Below are positions 55,701 through 64,000 of a stretch of DNA of 64,000 nt, piece by piece. Both the position numbers and the translations under genes were made by a program. Position 1 is the stretch's first letter. Every line of letters begins with the position of its first letter. The stretch is from assembly GCA_964017065.1 (NCBI GenBank), contig OZ024790.1, positions 4,236,458 to 4,300,457 of the forward strand, written 5' to 3'. This DNA comes from Haliclona indistincta (lineage: Eukaryota; Porifera; Demospongiae; Haplosclerida; Chalinidae). Below the pieces are notes generated by a model. The model saw only the letters and a list, made by a program, of their open reading frames with translations. It had not been told where the DNA came from and searched no databases.

Positions 55701-56736
55701 CACCATCAAGCATATCCTCACAAGCAGGCTCGAGGATAGAGCACACACTGCTAGCACATGCACTGTGTTTGTTCATTATGCATTGTATGAGCTGACACTG
55801 CATGATGTTGTGCTGTGGATGGACAGCAGTGGATCATGAAGTGTCCTCCTCCCAGTGGGATTAACATGCTCTCAGTAGCTGCTACCAGTACCTTTCCATG
55901 TACTGTACTGATACTAACATGGTAGTATGCATGCTAATATGACTCTTGGTATTCCAGGAAATGTGGCACAAAGCAGTGTGTACCATGCTCTCTTACTGTG
56001 ACATTCTGGACTACACAACATTACCAGCTAGTGGTACACTACACCACTACGTGTTCACACACACTCACAATGGACTAGCTGATGGAGACTCACCCCATTA
56101 GGATTCTTCCAATTTGGGTCTGCTCCCCTCTGGATTGCGGAGCGAGCATCCTCCAGTCTACCACCATAAAAACCACAAGCATCGTTCAGCTCCTCATCCT
56201 GTGTGAGTAGTTAGAGCATAGCACCACTGACAGGTGATCATACCAACATGATCTCACACACCCTCTCCACAATACCACAAAGCTCATTAGCAGTGTATGT
56301 ACCACAGTTCCCCTGTAATACTGAGTGATTCCACAGTACTGTGTGCATGACTACACAGTAATCACAGATCACTACTACTAGGAAAGGTGACTAAACAAGA
56401 CCACGCCCATAAGTCAAGAAGTTGACCTTGAAAAGCTTTCCTATACTCACAATAGAGGCAACCAAATAGATTCAGAATAGTGATATCTGCTGTTTTACTT
56501 AAATAATAAAGACTAGTCAGGCGAGGCACGACCCCGATACTGTCTAATGCTTCTATCAAAATAAATCTACTGATCACTGCATACGTATCCGCACAGTCAC
56601 TCACCAGCCTCAGCTGCTCACTCGAGTTTTTCTCCATCACAATCACAGCTGAGCATATGATCTGATCATGATTCTGAATCTTTGTTCCAAATAGCCTAAC
56701 TGCTGACTCAGTCGCAGCAGCGCAGTCGCTCAGCAC
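46732..56736 (-). CDS. Ankyrin-ROCO GTPase with helical, possibly death-fold, C-terminus (complete, 10 exons)
   Basis: Exons: 56605-56736, 56094-56198, 55551-55652, 54509-54607, 51908-52006, 51555-51627, 47337-49433, 47226-47279, 47104-47169 and 46732-47054. All junctions are GT-AG and phases agree; 1049 aa. Residues 45-203 are ankyrin units, one per exon (TACHYAAQYGRLEIMKLL; TAFHYAAQNGYLEIVKLL). The Roc GTPase has a P-loop GPPGVGKT (234-241), DSGGQ (401-405) and THAD (492-495) instead of NKxD, as in other Roc domains. COR follows from about 570 (YVFELEVSGKAKKEGRSILG). After a Ser/Pro linker, the last ~107 residues form an all-helical-looking domain (ARLLYSHGFIT; VFNELLRIIGDGG) that could be CARD- or death-like. 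No kinase is present. Ankyrin-ROCO-death order recalls DAPK1 without its kinase, suggesting a GTP-regulated signalling scaffold. The 5' exons are duplicated at 1869-4408. Confidence 0.85.
49434..51554. other. 2.1-kb intron of the ROCO gene
   Basis: No exon is needed here: the flanking exons join in phase. A fragment of the 38.7-kb palindromic repeat (AGCCACTGATGTAGTGAT) lies near 50058. The remainder is AT-rich without visible features. Confidence 0.5.
52302..53090. mobile_element. ~790-bp insertion with CCTCGGT/ACCGAGG ends
   Basis: Block A runs straight through the matching position (about 153-160). The ends here read GATGCCTCGGTATA and CCCACCGAGGCATAA, an inverted repeat. No coding capacity. 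Similar end motifs at 574, 53283 and 54270 suggest a family. Confidence 0.65.
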
Positions 56737-57093
56737 CTAAGCCTACGAAAAAATCGAAACCAATAACCAGCCCCGCCCAAAATAATAATATTCATGATGC
56801 AGATCACGAGTGAGTGAGTAATGAATATAGTTCCTCTTGCAGTAGCTACATAGTACCTAGTAGCTAATACAAACATGTACACAATGTGCAGCACTGCTCA
56901 GTGCAATAGCAGTTAGTCTGCAAATACTCAGTGTAATTGTGACAAATTCATACCATGCTGCAATTACAAATTGTGGTAAATTTCTACAGTTGTGTATTGA
57001 TATGAGAAAGTGAATAAACAAGTTATACAATACACATAATGTTGAATAATGTACCAGGCAGGCATGCAATGAAATAAACAATAATAAATGCAG

Positions 57094-57900
57094 TTATTTC
57101 ACTGAGACATAGTAGTGATAGTAGACTGTCAGGTATGTCGGCCAGACTGTTATTAAGAGCATGTCATCGATATATAAGAAACACCAAGCCCAAAGTCTTC
57201 TCAGGAATGAAGTCAATTGGTTCAATATAGTAATCAATTGGGATGACAATGCAGAGGTATAAGAGAATACGTTGCAGGACTGGTACTGATGTGTCAGCAA
57301 AAATAGCATGCCAGATGCAAAATTGAAGAAATATACATTTTTCTGTGTAGTTGAGGAAACTCTTCAAGTGATAAAGAATCTGGAAAGAGAGAAAGAAAGA
57401 GAGATATTTAAACATATACTAGCAAGTCAGTTGTACAGCGGCTAGCAAGCATGTCAGGTATAGTGAGCAATATATCATGTTGAAGGTCTATACCTTTTGA
57501 ATAATATTATATTTTCCTTGATAGCACCGGCATAAGAGTATCGTCAACAACACCAAGGCCTTTGTGAAACAACCCATGGCTGGCTGACGTCCATCTCGTG
57601 AAAGTCTATGAAGTTAAGGAAAGAAGAGACAGTGGAATGCAAGCAACCATAGGTTCATCATGTATGAACTCACCGTTAGCTGCATATAGAAAAAAGGCGA
57701 GAGACGCGGAAAGCAGGCAGCTCACTAGCTCTTCATGAAGTCCCGGACGTTGGGAGCAAGCTACAACTCTGAAACTTGGAGTGAAACATGGATTCGTGTA
57801 CTGCATGAGCATGCAACTTGTCGTCTTCATGTACAATACCAGTTGCAACATGTAGCATGACTGTATTGTTCTATTTACTGCAACCATGTAACCTCTCTGG
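57094..57900 (-). pseudogene. DUF1232-type membrane exon, copy D (broken)
   Basis: The minus frame reads ILYHLKSFLNYTEKCIFLQF, FADTSVPVLQRILLYLCIVI, then YYIEPIDFIPEKTLGLV. The expected GLIDDM is disrupted by extra bases, and a stop follows. A possible preceding exon at 57672-57800 reads HEELVSCLLSASLAFFLYAA before a GTGAGT donor. As in block A it looks like the detached end of an RNF170-like gene, lying between the ROCO start and RNF170 copy D. Confidence 0.45.
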
Positions 57901-58179
57901 CTATATACATTGTGCTTGCTTGCTAGCTTGACGGCTCGAGCCAGACCTGATCCACTCTCAAAATCTTAGTGTGCAGACAGCTCTCAGCATCTAGTCACAT
58001 GCACACTAGAGTGAGGATTTCTCCTTTAGAACAGATACCAGTAATCTTAATTCATTGTTGTACTATTGATATGATAGAGAATAATGATCAGATACTGATA
58101 TTAAACAGTACGCAAGCACTATAACACTTGCAATGAATGATCATGATAGGTTATAGCTAAGTACTCTGTCATTCAATCA

Positions 58180-59660
58180 ATCCTGCCAGTTACATAAGCT
58201 CGATACACTATAGTCACATATACTACTGCCATCACCAGCAAGAGCAGGTCATCCAGTAGACCCAATATACCCAGAGCAGACTCAGGGAGGATGTCAATGG
58301 GTGTGATAAAGTAGAAGAGAAATGAAGAATATGACCATGAAGAAATGAAGGCGCTGCATCGCACTAGGAGTGAACATGTCCCGCCACATGTGAGACAGCA
58401 GAGTAGGGACATCATACAGATAGCTGAGCAGCTGTAGTGAGAGATGATAGACATGTAACCTCTGATGAGAGAGAGGAGGGAAGAGGGATGGAGGGAGAGA
58501 GGGATGCAGGGATGGAGGGAGAGAGGGATGAATGGATGGATGGAGGAAGGGAGAGAGAGGGAGGGAGAGAGAGAGAGGGAGGGAGAGAGGGATGGTTGGA
58601 GGGAGGGAAGAGGCCTAGAGAGTGAACGCTTTGTGATCAGTGAAGGTATCTCTTACTGGTCTCAGTTCTCCTGACATGCGTTGATTGTAGTCATTGATAT
58701 TTCTTCTAACATCAGAATACTGCTCTAGTGAGTCATATCGTGTATCAGATATCAGTAGAGTCACCTGCAGTATGAGGAGTGAGACATGACATGTATGTGT
58801 GTAACAAATGTAGCTTCTTTCATCGTCAACAAGTTCAATTTTGGTAGATAATTAATTTGGTGATGGCAGTACTATATATAGTCCAAAGATCTACAGCGGA
58901 ACTCCTCTAATCGGACACCATTACTCCATTAGGACCCAGTGGAGCCTAAGGAGTTGAAGCCTAAATCCAGTAAAGCTAGTGGCAAGGTTTTCAAACCCAA
59001 AACCTTACACTTGCTAAATCCAGTACATTACCAAAATCCATGAATACATGTAGCTTTTCGAATCGTGTGATGCAATGGTGTATCAGTAGCATGATGCAGT
59101 TTATGTGCTTTATACACATATCATGTCACATGACTAGACCTCTCTTCTGCTGACAAGCACAACGACATGCTCTGGGCCATCGGTCACTCCTCCAGTATGC
59201 TAGGATACACTCTCCACAGAATGTGTGACCACAGTTAGTAGCTAGGTCAATGGAGCTAGACATATTGGACACTGAGGTAGCTCAGCATTGGCCTCTCCAC
59301 TAGAGGGATTAGTGTGATCCACTTGTAGACGAGCACGAGCTGTTCTCACTGCCTCACGCTGCAGGGAGGAAGAGACAGCAAACACTAGTTTGGTGGTTTT
59401 CTCTCACTTGTTGCGGATGGACGAGTCTGTTATCTCTTCATCTGCTCATCCACCATACCATAGCTAAGTATACCATACTCGCCACACACGCCAACATGAC
59501 GGGCAGTACCACTGCAAACTCGTCTTCAACTACAGCACTGCAACCAGCTCGCCCATGTTGCCGGAAACGTACGACACGCCCACGTGTACTTGATCTACTA
59601 CAGGAGGTACAGAACCTATACTCAACACTATCAACCAACACTGTCATGTGTAGGTGAGTA
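58180..59660 (-). pseudogene. RNF170-like gene, copy D (disrupted)
   Basis: N-terminal exon near 59420-59600 (membrane segment VLPVMLACVASMV). RING exon near 59150-59365 with REAVRTARARLQVDH and CPICLAPL, but five missing bases put a TAG after the second cysteine pair; CGHTFCGECILAYW continues in another frame. Linker exon near 58650-58763 (TLLISDTRYDSLDQYSDV). The C-terminal exon reads DVPTLLSHMWRDMFTP; one extra base then shifts the frame before FITPIDILPESALGILGLLDD and a stop near 58180. The lesions differ from those of copies A and C. A GA-rich tract lies at 58465-58615. Confidence 0.7.
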
Positions 59661-59688
59661 CAGCAACAGCTAACACTGTCATGAAACT

Positions 59689-59888
59689 NNNNNNNNNNNN
59701 NNNNNNNNNNNNNNNNNNNNNNNNNNNNNNNNNNNNNNNNNNNNNNNNNNNNNNNNNNNNNNNNNNNNNNNNNNNNNNNNNNNNNNNNNNNNNNNNNNNN
59801 NNNNNNNNNNNNNNNNNNNNNNNNNNNNNNNNNNNNNNNNNNNNNNNNNNNNNNNNNNNNNNNNNNNNNNNNNNNNNNNNNNNNNNNN
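59689..59888. other. Assembly gap (200 N)
   Basis: A run of exactly 200 N, a conventional scaffold gap size, so the true distance is unknown. It cuts off the upstream flank of RNF170 copy D. Confidence 1.
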
Positions 59889-59904
59889 CGTACAATTGTT
59901 GGTT

Positions 59905-60850
59905 AAGGTAACCACGCCTAATTCCGGACGGTTCCTAATTCCGGACACTCTACTTTTCATGCTGCATTTCTCAAGAATGCGTTGACGTAGTTTAGCCATT
60001 TTCACTACGCAGGTAGAGCTATCATAGCAGCATCATCTCACTGAGTTTTAAGTACTAAACTATTACCAGTGGTGCAGGAATACAGGTAGAACTAGCCCTA
60101 CTAAATAATTGATCAAAACCACACCCAACGTGATTTGGTTTCGTCCACCAAGCTTAGCTACTGTTGCTTCGGCGAGTGATCTTGCACACTGACAGACTTC
60201 AATATCACTACATCTAACTATTTATGATAGCAATGAGCTGCAGTAAAGTAGTTGAGTCAACTACTGCTGTAAATTTAGTCAAAATTCAACCTACGTCGAT
60301 TTCTATCTTATTTTGCACTGCAGTTCTGTTGAACACTCCAACTGTAGTTGATGTTACGGTGCTTAGTATGCAGCAGCAAGGTTGTTCAACCACTCACTGG
60401 TAATTTCTGTCATGCAAACAGCAGTTACAGGCATTTTACACAAAAATTTCGTTCCCAGCCTGATTCGGTTGCTCAATAATCTAAAGTCAAGCCTGGATTA
60501 GTAGTCTTGGCAACTGCAGTGAGTTGCATGAGTGAGTCTTTTCATCGCTTAACATCGAAAGTAACAGCTTTGGCAACTTGCACCATGCTTGCAGGGTTGC
60601 ACAGACCAACCTTTAGAAGTGTCCGGAATTAGGGTCCGCCCCCTAAAATTGAAGAGTTCCAAAAAGCGGGAAAAAAACCTGCCGCTCGTTTACAAATCGA
60701 ACAATTACTGCTAGAATTGTACAGTGTCGTCAAGAAGAAGGCCCAAGGATTCTACTAAAGTGTAACACTTGGAACTTTCGCCCGTAGAAATTACTGAAAT
60801 TCCGATAATAGCACAACGTGTCTGGAATTAGGTGTGCACATGGTTACCTT
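59905..60850. mobile_element. ~945-bp inverted-repeat element
   Basis: The left end reads TTAAGGTAACCACGCCTAAT and TCCGGAC. The right end reads GTCTGGAATTAGGTGTGCAC and ATGGTTACCTTACTG, an imperfect inverted repeat. Internal copies of TAATTCCGGAC also occur (59935, 60622). No coding capacity. Confidence 0.6.
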
Positions 60851-62290
60851 ACTGTTTATCAAAAGTGTCGTCATTCTTTTTTAGGCGGAGCCCATTAAAA
60901 CGTCACAAAACAGCAAGATGGCCGTCAAAAAGCAGCTATTTTGTGAGACCGAGCTTTGTTTGTTGCAATGCGAAGAGGGAGACACGCCAAGTAAGTCTGC
61001 CGTTAATGCACTATGCTTAACCTTTGCAGTAAGCTAGTATTGGCTCTTAACTAACAGAGACTCTGGAGATCCTGTCCCTAACGTTGAGCGATGTCGAAAA
61101 CGCTTATTTATGCTCTGTTCCCGAAGTATAGCCGACGGCGACTTCTCGCACCGCTCACACGAGTGCATCTGGGACGAGTGTTTGACTGCAGCTTTAATAG
61201 TTCGTAACTACCACTCGTTGTAGAGATCCTTTGCCTAACGTGGTCTGCTGTGTATGTGTGTTTACTGCCATCTTTTATCACGTGACAGCCATGTGACGTG
61301 AAGCCATATGATGTAGTCAACTCCCAAAGGATAGACCTTCATGATGGTACATGCGTATGTGCATAGGATCATGCAGTTTAGAGAAAATGAGCAAATTATT
61401 CAAAAATGACTTTTCAAGCGTCTTCGTGTGGAAAACTGTACTGCACAAGTACAATCTTTGGCATCTCGATTACACCATTCTAGCACATCTTGACACATCT
61501 TCTTCATCTTGACACAGTGTTTGTCAATATTTTTGATGAATAATTAATAAGCAAACAGGTACTGCCACCTTAATTGATAGATTGTCACTATCCATTACCA
61601 GCTAATAACGACATCCTGTTACCATTTCAGTATACTAATTCAACTAGTGTCCGTATACTTCCCTTAGTTAATGTATTAGTTCTATTGGAAGATGAACTTC
61701 TAGCAGCCATCCTGGCCGACGTGAACATAAATTTGTATTTGCCCACCCCAGAGAGCAAACTTCAGCTTATTAGCCATTGACTGGCATAAAAAGAGTTGCA
61801 GAAAACGAGCGGGAAACGTTCCAAAACGGGGGTGAACTTAGCGACCATCGCTCAATTGCAATTGTATTGGCGGGGTCAAAAAACATGGTTTTTTGCAAAT
61901 TTTGAACGACTGTCGCTTGAAAAGCTTACAACTTTTTCTATTTGCCCACCCCAGGTTTGAAAGACTGGCTTTTTAGGTATCGAATGGCATGGTCGAAATT
62001 TAGACTGAGATATGGGAAAGCGTTCCCTTTTTGGGGTAAAGTTGGGTTACTTTCAAGTTCTTGCTCGTTGTACAAACAGTGTCAACAGCTGCTTTCGTAA
62101 GTTTAAATTCAAATTTACCCAATGGAGTTGACTCGATAACAGCGCTAACTATAGAACCGGCTAGCTACACTAGCCGTGAATAGTGGAGTCTGTCTAAATA
62201 AACTGCATGATTGAACAACAATACTGAACTCAGTTTGACAGCGGGAACCTGAGGTTCATATCATACTAGTAGTAGTACTATAATACTGCG
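60851..62290. other. Intergenic with remnant of the 27.4-kb palindromic element
   Basis: 61250-61441 resembles the right end of the element at 27417-28559 (AAGGATAGA ... CTTCGTGTGGAA.ACTGTA). Open frames at 60832 and 61574 have no recognised features. Nothing else is supported. Confidence 0.45.
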
Positions 62291-62296
62291 CGGAGT

Positions 62297-64000
62297 TTAG
62301 GAGCAGTGTTCTTGACTTGGAGCATTCCGCTCAATGAGTGTTTGTTCCATCCTTAAGAGCTGAGGTTTTGTAAGTGGTGGCTTCCCATCAGCATAGCTGA
62401 CAACGCAATCAAAATGAATACCTAGCCTGTGGCAAAATTCCATGTGATCGATGTTGTCCAAATCACTCGGGCGTTCACTGGCTGGTGGGAAAGCTAACTT
62501 GCTGGGATCTATAGGGGAGTATTTCATCCACCTATACTCGGAACTTGTACCGCCGTAAGTATTAGTAATAATAGTCAGTAATACTCAGTAATATTGTTAG
62601 TGTCGACTCTGTTATGGAACTTTTGTCGATAAGCATGTGCCCATAGCTGCATGTGAGAAAGAAAATAAAAAATTAATAACTTTGCCCCTTATAGTGCTGC
62701 ACATGTATATATGCAGTTATATTCAACATACATGTATACTATAATAATTAATAAAACCAAGCATAATGGATACTTCATAATACAAACCATTATGACGGTG
62801 CGTGCACATGCAATTTACATAACATTCTTACTTGACGACATGACATCCATTCAGAATTCAAGTACACTTGTAGCTTTTTGTTTTCAACATACCAGGGTTG
62901 ACTCTCAATGTCTTGCCATTTCTCATCAAAACTAGCCTCTGCAAGAATAATAATTATAATGTATAGACATGTAAAACAGAGTGGTAAAAAGTACCTGTAA
63001 TCGCATATGCAAGGTCTTTAAGTATCTCAGAACAGTCTCCTTATCAGAAGGTGAAACTTCATTAGCACCTTTGTTGACCCAACGTTCCCATGCTTGTGCT
63101 CTGTGAAAGTCACAGAGCAATCGGAAACAGGACGGAAATAGACTCCCAATAGCTCCTAGCTCGACACTACTTTTATCCGTCATAAAGAACTGTGGAGACC
63201 AATTGCTATTCCACTCTGTTACAATCCGTAGACCCTCTGACACAAGTTCTTGGCTTTCATTTTGAGGAATTATGGTAGCTACAACCCTTCCACTACCAAT
63301 AGACGTTTTCACAGTGACGAAGAAGCAAGGGAATCCATATTTGGTAGTACGATAGATGCTGTCCATCATAGTAATCACATTACCATACTTCTGCAATAGC
63401 TCTCTCTGATGCTTAGTTTGCAGTACCAGTAGAAAAGTAGATTCGGGAACATGATCATGGTTACCTAGTCCGGTAACAATATTGGCGTTGGTGATGTTGC
63501 TCTCTTCAAGTACTTTCATTTTTTCAACTGAATCAGAAAATTTCTGAAGCAAGATCGTTGTGTGATCATCATGCCTGTAATAGTGTCAACAATAATTATG
63601 ATCATGGAGTAATTATTATCTATGATAGAATTAATCGAATCAAATACTGTACAACATGCTGCATACTACAGTCTTAATTGAATGAATGCTGACACTTACA
63701 TAGAAGTTGAAGACTGGAGTTGTTGCAAATTGGTTACGTCACAGAGAGATTCAGATCTTCTGCTGACAATAGGGGATGATGCTAATTCATCGCTTGTTAG
63801 AGGAGTCTCACAACTTTGACTACTTTCACTGTAATTGTGCAACATAAATTAGCCTGATACAATAATTTTGGCAAGCTTGTTTAAAACTGAACATGATGCA
63901 TGTAGTTTAAACACTCGCCAGTTGCTGTCTTTGCTTGGCTCTCCGACGTATTTACGTAAGAAAAATTTAAAGCCATTTTTGGCTTCATGGCACAGAAACT
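62297..64000 (-). CDS. MULE-type transposase gene (3' part; continues beyond the window)
   Basis: Exons: 63912-64000 (partial, possible GC donor), about 63701-63832, 62995-63574, 62832-62936 and about 62297-62540. The long exon holds the transposase core: LLVLQTKHQRELLQKYG, then MMDSIYRTTKYGFPCFFVTV (first aspartate), WNSNWSPQFFMTDKSSVELG (second) and LLCDFHRAQAWERW with the conserved C..H. The final exon reads HMEFCHRLGIHFDCVVSYAD and ends at 62297. The pattern T-x-x-Q...MD-x-x-Y-x-T...TDK...LCDFH-x-AQ-x-W is that of Mutator-like transposases. No frame break is seen in the visible part. The element's ends were not found. Confidence 0.7.

Larger units (their letters stand above)
52142..59688. 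repeat. Segmental duplication block D
   Basis: Counterpart of block A (1-8150), containing the 5' exons of the intact ROCO gene, the DUF1232 exon and RNF170 copy D. It ends at the N gap, so its true extent is unknown. It lacks the elements at 226-458, 4511-5216 and 6875-7086 of block A, and has its own insertion at 52302-53090. Confidence 0.9.

Noticed and set aside
59644..60005. Open frames across the N run
   Set aside because: Unknown bases translate as X; there is no coding evidence.
1..64000. tRNA, rRNA or bacterial-type operons
   Set aside because: No cloverleaf, rRNA core sequence, Shine-Dalgarno-spaced gene chain or other prokaryotic signal was seen.

Overview
The window is animal nuclear DNA. 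It has AT-rich intergenic DNA, protein-coding exons split by GT-AG introns (some only about 45-60 bp), many microsatellites, and a very dense load of inverted-repeat DNA transposons. The gene families are metazoan: Sbf/MTMR13, RNF170, eIF2B gamma, receptor-type tyrosine phosphatase, ROCO GTPase and death-domain proteins. The combination of tiny introns, ankyrin-ROCO and death-fold proteins and palindromic elements suggests a demosponge, possibly Amphimedon. That is inference; no marker gene proves it. A 200-bp run of N at 59689-59888 shows this is a scaffold.

Left part (1-11 kb). A block (A) carries the 5' ankyrin exons of a ROCO gene, a DUF1232 exon and an RNF170-like RING gene, all on the minus strand. 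It is followed on the plus strand by an isolated first exon of eIF2B gamma and by decayed tyrosine-phosphatase exons. The same ROCO-DUF1232-RNF170 block recurs at 52.1-59.7 kb (block D), with partial copies at 24.9-25.8 kb (B) and 44.6-46.4 kb (C).

11.4-24.8 kb. The 3' two thirds of an Sbf (MTMR5/13-like) pseudophosphatase gene lies on the minus strand: myotubularin, C1 and PH regions in 14 exons whose splice phases all agree, interrupted by one in-frame TGA. Its introns hold a death-domain gene on the opposite strand (21.4-22.6 kb), a broken single-exon gene (16.7-17.4 kb), and a 3-kb inverted-repeat element carrying two younger insertions at neighbouring TA sites. The DENN and GRAM part of Sbf is missing where block B begins. 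On the other side of block B lie 5' exons that look like HMMR. About 270 bp from the last clear HMMR-like exon a plus-strand coiled-coil gene starts (26.77-44.27 kb) whose N-terminus resembles the HOOK/NuMA calponin-homology fold.

29.6-42.1 kb. The long intron of that coiled-coil gene contains the most striking object in the window: a 12.46-kb element with about 200-bp terminal inverted repeats and a 5-bp target duplication, inserted into a 26-bp minisatellite. It carries a six-exon DDE integrase-like transposase (minus) and, divergently, a three-exon RING-finger protein (plus), separated by about 150 bp. It also contains a second, internally deleted transposase relic and several nested hairpin elements.

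46.7-56.7 kb. A complete ten-exon ankyrin-Roc-COR gene (1049 aa predicted) with a helical, possibly death-fold C-terminus lies on the minus strand. To its right are block D's RNF170 copy, the gap, inverted-repeat elements, and a MULE-type transposase gene entering from the right edge. All RNF170-like copies carry different frame-breaking lesions.
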